Notes: generated by a model from the letters alone, not told the origin. Numbered from the stretch's first letter, positions 1 through 5,580 are shown. The stretch: 5,690 nt of DNA from Clostridiaceae bacterium UBA5444 (GCA_002426575.1 DIRE01000083.1:3870-9559), one strand, 5' to 3'. Program-made: numbers and translations.

Positions 1-505
1 TATAAAAAGTAAATCTTGAACCAGTAACTTTTCCTGCTCTTTCAAAATCCAGTATATCAAGATCTGTTCCTATATCCCAATGAGCTTTAGCATCAAAGTC
101 AAATTCCCTTGGTGTTCCCCATTTTCTCATTTCTACATTATCCTCATCCGTATCTCCAACAGGTACAGATGGGTTTGGTATATTAGGGATCGTGAGCATA
201 ATATCCCCAAGCTCTTTGTCTACTACATTAGCTTTTTCATCAAGTTCTTTAATCTTCTCATTTAATTCTTTCATCTCAGCAATAAGCTTATCGGCGTTCT
301 CGTTATTTTTCTTGAGCTTTGCAATCTCCTGGGAGTCGCTGTTTCTTTTGCTCTTCATGGTTTCAACTTCTGTCAGCAGGTTCCTTCTTTCCTCATCTTT
401 TAAAACCACTTTATCTATAACAGATAAATCAAAGTCTTCCCCCCTAATTTTCATTGCCTCTTTTACGGCCTCAGGATTTGATCTTATTTTCTTTAAATCA
501 AGCAT
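1..505 (-). CDS. serS: Seryl-tRNA synthetase, N-terminal part (cut by window edge)
   Basis: Cytoplasmic class II synthetase that charges tRNA-Ser with serine. The minus-strand frame from ATG at 505 is open to the left edge and gives 168 residues, about 40% of the usual ~425. It starts MLDLKKIRSNPEAVKEAM, the typical SerRS opening. Residues ~30-105 are rich in Lys, Glu and Leu (for example KDEERRNLLTEVETMKSKRN) and form the long antiparallel coiled-coil arm that grips the tRNA-Ser variable arm. This is followed by LTIPNIPNPSVPVG and VTGSRFTF, the linker and entry into the catalytic domain. The class II motifs 2 and 3 lie outside the window. A strong GAGGAGGAG ribosome binding site lies just upstream of the ATG. 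The T-box leader directly upstream independently supports the identification because its specifier is a serine codon. Confidence 0.96.
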   Translation of the reverse strand, partial: MLDLKKIRSNPEAVKEAMKIRGEDFDLSVIDKVVLKDEERRNLLTEVETMKSKRNSDSQEIAKLKKNNENADKLIAEMKELNEKIKELDEKANVVDKELGDIMLTIPNIPNPSVPVGDTDEDNVEMRKWGTPREFDFDAKAHWDIGTDLDILDFERAGKVTGSRFTFY

Positions 506-520
506 AACTGCTCCTCCTCT

Positions 521-566
521 ATCAAATAATAAAAGCCTTCCATCCCCATACAAGGGACGAAAGGCT
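521..566 (-). terminator. Regulated intrinsic terminator of the serS T-box
   Basis: On the minus strand, AGCCTTTCGTCCC and GGGATGGAAGGCT form a 13-bp stem (two G-U pairs) around a short loop. A run of TTTTATTATTT follows at 531-521. The 5' arm lies just downstream of the T-box motif and would compete with the antiterminator, the classical T-box arrangement. The serS ribosome binding site follows directly. Confidence 0.92.
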
Positions 567-752
567 AATTCCGCGTTACCACCCTAATTGATAAAATATC
601 AATCCTCTCTATGTGCATAACGGACACCACCGTACTGCTTAGTTTCTCGCAGCTCCTCAAGGATGGATTCAGTATAAGCAATCCCTGGTTTGCACCCACC
701 ACCAGTTCTCTTAAGAAAGTATTATACCTACTATTTCCTATCACAGGTTTAA
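521..752 (-). promoter_or_regulatory. T-box riboswitch leader of serS (serine specifier UCC)
   Basis: The untranslated leader senses the charging state of tRNA-Ser. Read on the minus strand, Stem I begins near 742. GTATAA and TTATAC arms frame a specifier loop with AGTA on the 5' side and TGAATCCATC on the 3' side, which places the specifier codon UCC (Ser) at 667-665. The apical part has the AGAGAACTGGTGG and GGTGCAAACC signature of Stem I heads. A perfect 7-bp hairpin with a 3-nt loop at 587-603 fits Stem III. The T-box motif AGGGTGGTAACGCG lies at 585-572, with one deviation (A for C at 576) from the consensus AGGGTGGNACCGCG. It is followed by the terminator and then the serS ribosome binding site. 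By the known mechanism, uncharged tRNA-Ser would pair its anticodon with UCC and its 3' end with UGGU, stabilising the antiterminator so that serS is transcribed. Confidence 0.95.
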
Positions 753-768
753 ACTATATTTGTTATTT

Positions 769-797
769 ATTATACCACAAAAGCATTTAAATAAACA
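769..797 (-). promoter_or_regulatory. Promoter of the serS T-box transcript
   Basis: On the minus strand a perfect TATAAT at 774-769 is preceded by TGG, giving an extended -10 (TGnTATAAT). Exactly 17 nt upstream is TGTTTA (797-792), a poor match to TTGACA, so the promoter probably relies on the extended -10. The expected transcription start is near 762, about 20 nt before Stem I, giving a leader of roughly 255 nt. Confidence 0.65.
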
Positions 798-819
798 TAC
801 TTAAGTATTTTTGTATAAA
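792..819 (+). promoter_or_regulatory. Candidate promoter of the small ORF at 869
   Basis: TAAACA (792-797) and TATAAA (814-819) with a 16-nt spacer form a plausible sigma-A promoter firing rightwards. Its -35 hexamer is the same six base pairs used as the -35 of the leftward serS promoter. A second candidate, TTTACA (825-830) and TATAAC (847-852) with a 16-nt spacer, has better hexamers. However, it would start transcription near 859, inside the ribosome binding site, so I prefer the first. A 12-bp perfect palindrome, ATACTTAAGTAT (797-808), lies in the spacer. Confidence 0.35.
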
Positions 820-868
820 AACTATTTACAATGTCCATGATTAAGATATAACGTAAGGGGGTAGATGT

Positions 869-1066
869 ATGGATAGATTGGATATAATAGGGCAAATAGC
901 AGATTTAAAAGATGTAGATTACAAAAATACACTTGGTATAGTAAGTATAATTGAGCTGCTTATTGAAAAAGGAATCTTAACTAAAAGTGATATTACCAAA
1001 AAGGCAAAGTTTTTAGATAGTCTAACAGTTGATGAATTGAAAATATTAAAAACTAGTGAAAAATAG
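869..1066 (+). CDS. Small conserved-looking protein of unknown function, 65 aa
   Basis: I do not recognise a named family. The start is well supported: ATG at 869 with AAGGGGGT at 855-862, about 6 nt upstream, and the gene ends at a palindromic terminator that includes its TAG stop. The product is soluble and probably all helical. A first acidic amphipathic helix (MDRLDIIGQIADLK) is followed by a longer one (residues ~19-35, NTLGIVSIIELLIEKG). A turn, ILTKSDI, then leads to a third helix containing KAKFLDSLTVDELKIL. The pattern 'IIELLIEKGILTKSD' resembles small hypothetical proteins of Firmicutes and short helical adaptor segments, but that is a memory-level resemblance only. There is no signal peptide, membrane segment, cysteine or metal motif. 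It stands alone between serS (divergent) and the aminopeptidase gene (convergent), so context suggests no pathway. Confidence 0.72.
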   Translation: MDRLDIIGQIADLKDVDYKNTLGIVSIIELLIEKGILTKSDITKKAKFLDSLTVDELKILKTSEK

Positions 1067-1090
1067 TCATGGCCAATTGGCCATGACTAT
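1063..1090. terminator. Perfect 28-bp palindrome, probable bidirectional terminator
   Basis: The 28 positions are an exact palindrome centred on AATT, with GC-rich inner arms (GGCC on each side). In RNA it would fold into a stem of about 12 bp with a 4-nt loop. Rightwards it is followed by AATTTTATAT; leftwards (minus strand) it runs into TTTTTCAC. It lies between two convergent genes: it contains the TAG stop of the 65-aa ORF (1064-1066) and sits 5 bp beyond the TAA of the aminopeptidase gene. Both U-tracts are modest, so efficiency in each direction is uncertain. Confidence 0.8.
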
Positions 1091-1094
1091 AATT

Positions 1095-2195
1095 TTATAT
1101 CAAAAACTTCCCATCCTTATAGAAAAGCTTTCCATCTGCGTATATTTCTCCACCATCTCTCATGTCACAGAGCATATCCCAGTGAAGAGAGGATTTATTT
1201 TTGCTGCCAGTCTCAGGTATTCCGTCCCCTATGGCCATGTGTATTGTTCCGCCTATCTTTTCGTCAAATAACATATTTCTAGTAAATTTATCTATACCGT
1301 AATTTGTACCAATTGCACATTCTCCAACATGCCTTGATCCCTCATCCGTATCTAAAAGTGCATTTAAAAGTTCTTCTCCTTTTTTAGCTGATGCCTTTAC
1401 AACCTTTCCTTTTTCAAAGGTAAGACATATATCTTCAATTTCTTTCCCTAAATATATACCTGGAAAACTAAATCTAATATGTCCATTTACGCTATCCTCT
1501 ATAGGGCCTGTAAATACTTCTCCATCCGGGAAATTAACCTTTCCATCACAGTTAACCCAACTTCTGCCTGAAACTTTATATGTAATATCCGTATCCTTTG
1601 ATATTACGTGTATAACATTTCTTGTATTTAAATATTCTACAATCCTCTGCTGCCCATTAGAAACCCTTTTCCACTCTGCTATTGGGTCATCTTTATCTAT
1701 AAGACATGCCTTATATACAAAATCCTCATACTCACTTAAGGACATGTTTGCCTCCTGAGCATCTGCCTGAGTTGGGAATTGGGTTCCACACCATCTCATA
1801 TCCCCATTCTTGGTTCTTTCATTATATATCTCTCTCCACTCTTTCTGACTTCTAAGGCTTTGAGTTACCTTTGTTGAATCAATATTAGAGAATTGCTTTG
1901 TGTTAAATTCTCCCCATAGGTAAAGATATGCCGTCATATTCTCAAATGCAAATTTGCTTAATTTAGATGGTGTATTAAGCTGCTCATCTGTTGCATTTTT
2001 ATAAAATATTTCGCTTAAACCATCAAGCTTAATAAGGGTCTCAACTAATGCTCCCTGCAAAATTGCCTGCCTGTATGCTTCCTTTACAAGAGGCGCACTT
2101 ACACTATTTGCGCCAATAAAAAGATAGTCTCCTTTTTTAATTCCTAAAGAATACTTTATAAGTACCTCTGCCATCTTTTCAACTCTCTTATCCAT
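1095..2195 (-). CDS. M29-family metallo-aminopeptidase (AmpS/PepS/AmpT type), 366 aa
   Basis: Cytoplasmic aminopeptidase that removes N-terminal residues from peptides using a pair of divalent metals. The length (366 aa) is somewhat below the ~370-410 usual for M29, and there is no signal peptide. Metal-ligand candidates appear in family order: E226 in GEVFTGP, E292 in GECAIGTN, E312 in LFDEKIGG, H319 in TIHMAIG, and H338 and D340 in LHWDML. The 66-residue E226-E292 spacing equals that between the Glu250 and Glu316 ligands I recall for Bacillus aminopeptidase II. The position matching that enzyme's Tyr352 (7 residues after the first His) is Ile326 here. Start: a TTG at 2210 would extend the frame by five codons, but those codons contain the ribosome binding site (GGAGGGAGC), so ATG at 2195, 8 nt after GGAGG, is the start. 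It is divergent from the M1 peptidase gene. Substrate preference cannot be read from the sequence. Confidence 0.93.
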   Translation of the reverse strand: MDKRVEKMAEVLIKYSLGIKKGDYLFIGANSVSAPLVKEAYRQAILQGALVETLIKLDGLSEIFYKNATDEQLNTPSKLSKFAFENMTAYLYLWGEFNTKQFSNIDSTKVTQSLRSQKEWREIYNERTKNGDMRWCGTQFPTQADAQEANMSLSEYEDFVYKACLIDKDDPIAEWKRVSNGQQRIVEYLNTRNVIHVISKDTDITYKVSGRSWVNCDGKVNFPDGEVFTGPIEDSVNGHIRFSFPGIYLGKEIEDICLTFEKGKVVKASAKKGEELLNALLDTDEGSRHVGECAIGTNYGIDKFTRNMLFDEKIGGTIHMAIGDGIPETGSKNKSSLHWDMLCDMRDGGEIYADGKLFYKDGKFLI

Positions 2196-2230
2196 AATAG
2201 CTCCCTCCAAATATAATAATCTATAGTATG

Positions 2231-2259
2231 ATTATACACTAATCTAATTTAAAATCATA
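2231..2259 (-). promoter_or_regulatory. Candidate promoter of the M29 aminopeptidase gene
   Basis: On the minus strand a perfect TATAAT (2236-2231) lies about 36 bp before the ATG at 2195. The matching -35 position, 17 nt upstream, is TATGAT (2259-2254), a weak match to TTGACA. The -35 region falls within the inverted repeat at 2251-2271. Confidence 0.45.
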
Positions 2260-2278
2260 TTTCGTGATTTTTTATAAT
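2249..2278 (+). promoter_or_regulatory. Candidate promoter of the M1 peptidase gene
   Basis: A perfect TATAAT at 2273-2278 is preceded, 18 nt upstream, by TTAAAA (2249-2254), which matches 4 of 6 positions of TTGACA. The predicted transcription start near 2285 would leave a leader of about 25-40 nt. Two further TATAAA boxes (2288-2293 and 2296-2301) lie downstream, so the exact start is uncertain. Confidence 0.45.
2251..2271. promoter_or_regulatory. Inverted repeat in the divergent promoter region, possible operator
   Basis: AAAATCA and TGATTTT are exact reverse complements separated by 7 nt (TATTTCG). The repeat fills the space between the -35 and -10 of the rightward promoter and covers the -35 of the leftward one, as expected of an operator controlling both genes. 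It has no U-tract logic of its own. The region is very AT-rich, so a 7-bp repeat by chance is quite possible, and I cannot assign it to a known regulator. Confidence 0.3.
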
Positions 2279-2310
2279 TCTAACGTATATAAATATATAA
2301 AGCAAACTTA

Positions 2311-3762
2311 ATGGGAGGAGTTATAATAAATAAGCTAAAAAGACTATTGATGCTAATGATGGTAACAGTATTTTTAGTAACTGGTTGTAGTGCAAATATA
2401 TTTGGCCTAAATAATAAAAATAAGTATGTATTAAATGCGTATTACAACCTAGAGGATAGATCCTTATTTTGCAGTCAAAAACTTACTTACAAAAATACTG
2501 AGGATATACCATTAGAAGAGATATACTTCCACATATATCCTAACGCTTTTTTAGAGGAAAATACTGCACCAATGATTGGAGAGGTTTCTCAAAACTATCC
2601 TAAAGGATTTAACCCTGGTTCACTAGATATTGTATCTATATGGGTTGAAGGGGAAACAGCCACCTGGGAGATCCTAGGGGCGGATAAAACACTTCTTTTG
2701 GTCAAACTTAAGAGGCCATTAAGGGTAAATAAAAAAGTCGAAGTTAAAATAGATTTTAATGAGAGGCTTCCTGAATCAAAAACAGATTTCGGATATTACC
2801 AAGGGGTAGCCTGTTTTGAAAACTGGTACCCAATAGTTTGCGTATATGACAATGATGGCTGGGATAAAAATCTAAGTAAAAAGATGGGAGAAGTAAATTA
2901 CAGTGAAATATCAGATTATGTTGTGGAAATAAATCTACCACAAGACCAAACAGTAGCATCTACTGGAAAATGTATTAATGAGGAAGATAGTGGGAGTGGA
3001 AGAAAAAAGATAACACTTAAAGCTGATAATGTTAGAGACTTTACATGGATAAGCAGCAATAGGTTTACTACGTTTGAGAAAAAATCTGGCAATGTTTTGA
3101 TAAAAGCATACCTTTTAGATGATAATACGGGAATGGGAGAGGAAACCCTTAATATGGGTCAAAGAGCAATAGAATTCTTCTCTAAAACATTTGGGGAATA
3201 CCCCTATGATACATTTAACATTGCAGAAACATACCTATATGGTGGGGCCATGGAATACCCGATGCTAACATCAATAGGTCAGGAATTTTTTAAATCGACT
3301 GATAAAAAGCTTCTAGAGTCTGGCGTAGCCCATGAAATAGCTCACCAGTGGTGGTATGTGGTTGTAGGAAATAATGAATACAAAAACCCATGGCTTGATG
3401 AATCTTTTGCAACTTATTCAGAGGCCATGTATTTTGAAAAGTATTACGGAAAGCAAGAATTAAACGCAAGAATAAACCCCAAGATAGCGCTTATTAGGTT
3501 TAATAATTCCATAGGGGATTCCATGGATAAGTTTGATAATGCCCATGACTACAGCCTAGTTGTTTATCTAAAAGGTGCTTATATGCTTAATCAGTTTAGA
3601 CAACTTGTCGGAGACGATAAGTTTATAGAAACATTAAGCAAATATTATAATACTTATAAATTTAAAAATGTAGATACAGAAGGCTTTTTAAAAATAGTAA
3701 GGCTTGTATGTGGCAGTGAGGCTGAAAGGTTTTTTATATTGAAGCTAAAAGAGGGTGGATGA
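2311..3762 (+). CDS. Lipoprotein M1-family zinc metallopeptidase (aminopeptidase N-like), 478-483 aa
   Basis: Surface-anchored gluzincin, probably releasing N-terminal residues from external peptides. In numbering from 2311: K8-R11, a hydrophobic stretch and the lipobox V23-T24-G25-C26 make a lipoprotein signal. The M1 N-terminal beta domain follows (IYFHIYPNAF, ~71-80). The exopeptidase-type motif is GGAMEYP (311-317), here GAMEY rather than the commoner GAMEN. The zinc motif is H341-E-I-A-H345 with E364 in WLDESFA, an exact HEXXHX18E. Y419 in VVYLKGA is the usual transition-state tyrosine. It lacks the large C-terminal helical domain of PepN-type enzymes, as in other compact bacterial M1 proteins. 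The start is doubtful. ATG 2311 has no ribosome binding site of its own; the strong GGGAGGAG lies inside the frame, 7 nt before an AUA codon at 2326 that would give the natural signal start NKLKRLL. The C-terminus converges on the response regulator gene. Confidence 0.93.
   Translation: MGGVIINKLKRLLMLMMVTVFLVTGCSANIFGLNNKNKYVLNAYYNLEDRSLFCSQKLTYKNTEDIPLEEIYFHIYPNAFLEENTAPMIGEVSQNYPKGFNPGSLDIVSIWVEGETATWEILGADKTLLLVKLKRPLRVNKKVEVKIDFNERLPESKTDFGYYQGVACFENWYPIVCVYDNDGWDKNLSKKMGEVNYSEISDYVVEINLPQDQTVASTGKCINEEDSGSGRKKITLKADNVRDFTWISSNRFTTFEKKSGNVLIKAYLLDDNTGMGEETLNMGQRAIEFFSKTFGEYPYDTFNIAETYLYGGAMEYPMLTSIGQEFFKSTDKKLLESGVAHEIAHQWWYVVVGNNEYKNPWLDESFATYSEAMYFEKYYGKQELNARINPKIALIRFNNSIGDSMDKFDNAHDYSLVVYLKGAYMLNQFRQLVGDDKFIETLSKYYNTYKFKNVDTEGFLKIVRLVCGSEAERFFILKLKEGG
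2314..2320 (+). promoter_or_regulatory. Strong ribosome binding site pointing at an AUA codon
   Basis: GGAGGAG directly follows the in-frame ATG at 2311 and so cannot serve it. Counting 7 nt from GGAGG (2314-2318) leads to ATA at 2326-2328; no ATG, GTG or TTG lies at usable distance in any frame. The next in-frame normal codons, TTG 2347 and ATG 2350, are about 30 nt away, without their own site, and would remove the positively charged start of the signal peptide. Confidence 0.7.
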
Positions 3763-3779
3763 TACCTATATCATCCACC
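3754..3779. terminator. Hairpin made from the ends of two convergent genes
   Basis: GGTGGATGATA and TATCATCCACC form a perfect 11-bp inverted repeat with a 4-nt loop. Each arm contains the last codons and TGA stop of one gene: Gly-Gly-stop of the M1 peptidase on the plus strand and Gly-Gly-stop of the response regulator on the minus strand. Leftwards the stem is followed by CTCTTTTAG, a weak U-tract. Rightwards it is followed by AAAATAG, so it is not a standard intrinsic terminator in that direction. Confidence 0.55.
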
Positions 3780-4430
3780 AAAATAGTAACCCTCTCCCCA
3801 TTTTGTCATAATGTATTCAGGAGTTGCAGGATCCTTCTCTATCTTCTCTCTTAATCTTCTTACATGAACATCTACTGTTCTAGCATTTCTATCAGAATTG
3901 CTGCCCCATATAAGCTTTAATAGCTCCTCCCTGCTATATACTATATTTTTATTTAGTACAAGAAGCTTTAATATGTCATATTCTTTAGATGTAAGATTTA
4001 TATCCCTATTGCCTTCTGTTACCACCTTTGATAGGGTATCTATGGATATTCCCTTTTCTTGTATAACTTTATCATAAGGGGTATAAGTATATTCATCCTT
4101 TCTTAATGAAGCATCAATAAACATTTTTAGTCTCTGCATATCAATAGGCTTTGATAGGTACATACAGTTTTTATTTTGGGGGTAACCAGTAGTATCTTCA
4201 TTATCAATTAATAGTATAATATTTATATTATATTTTTTTATAAGTTTTTGGTAAGCTTTAAATTGTATTTCATCAAGTATTATTAGCTTATACTCTTTTA
4301 AATTTACTTTACTGAAAATATCGCTTTCATTATAAACAATATCTGCATCATAACCTTGTTGTTCAAGATAGAATTTAATTCCCTTTGCTATTAGTGGTTC
4401 ACAACCTACAATTAGTATAACATCTCTCAA
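3771..4430 (-). CDS. OmpR-family response regulator with atypical receiver, 219 aa
   Basis: DNA-binding transcription regulator. Residues 1-~108 form a receiver-like domain and ~125-217 an intact winged helix: LTSKEYDILKLL at 146-157, the recognition helix RTVDVHVRRLREKI at 184-197, and the wing WGEGYYF at 211-217. The receiver is degenerate. The usual acidic pair after beta-1 (VDDE) is VGCE (G9, C10, E11). The phospho-acceptor D53 (IILD) and the conserved Lys (K94 in SKP) remain, but the Thr/Ser switch position is I75-D76. The segment from D53 to K94 is 41 residues instead of about 50, having lost the loop after beta-3 (normally MLPxxDG). Mg-dependent phosphorylation is therefore doubtful. 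Start: TTG at 4430, 9 nt after AGGAGG (4445-4440), which overlaps the TAG of the upstream propeller gene (13 bp between genes); no in-frame ATG lies nearby. The two are very probably co-transcribed and translationally coupled. No histidine kinase gene is visible. Confidence 0.93.
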   Translation of the reverse strand: MRDVILIVGCEPLIAKGIKFYLEQQGYDADIVYNESDIFSKVNLKEYKLIILDEIQFKAYQKLIKKYNINIILLIDNEDTTGYPQNKNCMYLSKPIDMQRLKMFIDASLRKDEYTYTPYDKVIQEKGISIDTLSKVVTEGNRDINLTSKEYDILKLLVLNKNIVYSREELLKLIWGSNSDRNARTVDVHVRRLREKIEKDPATPEYIMTKWGEGYYFGG

Positions 4431-4439
4431 CTACAGCAT

Positions 4440-4445
4440 CCTCCT
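4440..4445 (-). promoter_or_regulatory. Ribosome binding site overlapping the upstream stop, serving a TTG start
   Basis: AGGAGG on the minus strand shares bases with the TAG stop (4446-4444) of the propeller gene and lies 9 nt before TTG at 4430. An ATG immediately after it (4439) is followed within two codons by TAG and is not the gene's frame. This arrangement fixes the regulator start and suggests translational coupling. Confidence 0.75.
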
Positions 4446-5553
4446 ATTTTGATAACTCTCCCCAAAATACTCCTACTTTATCTTCGGTTGTTTCTGCATA
4501 ATCTGGAGATGTTATAGCAATCTTTTTTCCAGTTTTAGACGGAACAAAAATAGTATATATGGCATCTGACACATTATCAATCTTTCCTGAGTCATCAGAT
4601 ACATATAAATCCTTTCTAAAAGGTTTTCTATTTAGGCTGTCTTCTTCCGTTGAGAATATAAGTTCTGGATTTCTTGGCAGCCAATAAACATTATAGGTTG
4701 GATTTAAGGTTATGTTAATCTTCTTATTTCTATCTAGATTATAAACCCATAATCCTTCCTGCAAATTCTCATCAGATAAAATAGCAATCTTATTTTTATT
4801 GGGAGAAACTATAAAATCTCTCCCATCTAATAGTATCTTAACATTCTTGCCAGAGCTATTAGCCGTATATATTTTACTTTTTAATCCTTCTTCATCTTGA
4901 TCAGAAAATATAATCTTATTACCCCTTAAAAAGCCTACATTCCTGCATGCATTAAGATTCATATCGAGTTTTCTCATGTGTCCAGAGTCTACGCTATATA
5001 TTACAATTCCCGGGTTTACTATATCTGCTGTCATTATAATATTTAATGATTGCTCATCCCAATCATAGGATGTAACTCCCGTATCCTCTGCTTTTAAAGG
5101 TGTAATATCTTTAATATTATTATTGGTGGTATCATATATATAAAGCTTATTTTTATCATCTAAATTTCCGGATATAAAAGATAAGTATCTGCCATTTGGA
5201 GATATTCTAGCATCTCTTATATTGTAAAACTCTATGCTGCTTTCTATCTTTTGTTTTTGGCCCTTTACATCAGTAATCCATAACTCCTCTAGCCCGCTCT
5301 TTCCTTGAACCTTTTTAGAGTAATATATATTTTTTTCATCTAAAGACCATGCTAATGCCTTCCCTGATGTATCAACCCTGACTAATCCCTCTATCCTATA
5401 TCCTAAATCCTTATCCTCATGGACTACCTGCTTTTTTTCTTCCTTATTCATAATATCCAGTATATTAGGTTTATTAGGGTCTGAAGGAAATAGTATACTA
5501 AGAGCCAGTATGGAAAAAAATATGCCCCATAATAAAACAAGAGGTTTTTTCAC
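4444..5553 (-). CDS. Membrane-anchored TolB/PD40-like beta-propeller protein, 369 aa
   Basis: No known enzyme function; predicted to be a bitopic membrane protein with an extracytoplasmic beta-propeller. Residues ~4-22 (PLVLLWGIFFSILALSILF after two Lys) form an uncleaved anchor or signal segment. There is no lipobox Cys. After a charged linker (~25-55) come about seven PD40-like repeats of the form 'x-W-S-p-D-g-k-x-i-x-F ... l-y-v-x-d': ALAWSLDEKNIYY (66-78), ARISPNGRYLSF (115-126), YDWDEQSLNIIM (163-174), VGFLRGNKIIF (206-216), IVSPNKNKIAIL (248-259), VYWLPRNPELIF (289-300) and FVPSKTGKKIAI (336-347). Each is followed by a strand such as LYIYDTTNNN. Such propellers typically bind proteins or ligands. 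Start: GTG at 5553 with AAGGGG 7 nt upstream. It is first in an operon with the OmpR-type regulator, which suggests a sensing or signal-relay partner (inference). Confidence 0.85.
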   Translation of the reverse strand: MKKPLVLLWGIFFSILALSILFPSDPNKPNILDIMNKEEKKQVVHEDKDLGYRIEGLVRVDTSGKALAWSLDEKNIYYSKKVQGKSGLEELWITDVKGQKQKIESSIEFYNIRDARISPNGRYLSFISGNLDDKNKLYIYDTTNNNIKDITPLKAEDTGVTSYDWDEQSLNIIMTADIVNPGIVIYSVDSGHMRKLDMNLNACRNVGFLRGNKIIFSDQDEEGLKSKIYTANSSGKNVKILLDGRDFIVSPNKNKIAILSDENLQEGLWVYNLDRNKKINITLNPTYNVYWLPRNPELIFSTEEDSLNRKPFRKDLYVSDDSGKIDNVSDAIYTIFVPSKTGKKIAITSPDYAETTEDKVGVFWGELSK

Positions 5554-5580
5554 TTAAATTCCCCTTTCTAAGATTCAGAT

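Noticed and set aside
80..265. 61-codon plus-strand open frame
   Set aside because: Antisense shadow of serS, without start signals or a recognisable product.
192..587. 131-codon open frame on the plus strand rich in Ser, Phe and Leu
   Set aside because: It lies antisense to serS and its T-box leader. The composition is that of the complement of an AT-rich coiled-coil gene, and it would run through the T-box terminator and T-box motif. No ribosome binding site is evident.
797..808. 12-bp palindrome ATACTTAAGTAT as an operator between serS and the small ORF
   Set aside because: Short, AT-rich and without a second copy nearby; chance is a sufficient explanation, so it is only mentioned in the promoter note.
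1056..1271. 71-codon plus-strand open frame overlapping the end of the small ORF
   Set aside because: It spans the palindromic terminator and runs antisense to the conserved 3' part of the M29 gene. No ribosome binding site.
2196..2210. Five-codon N-terminal extension of the M29 aminopeptidase from TTG at 2210
   Set aside because: These codons are the ribosome binding site (GGAGGGAGC) for the ATG at 2195 and TTG itself has no site upstream.
2756..2959. 67-codon minus-strand open frame inside the M1 peptidase gene
   Set aside because: Antisense shadow of a well-conserved coding region, without start signals.
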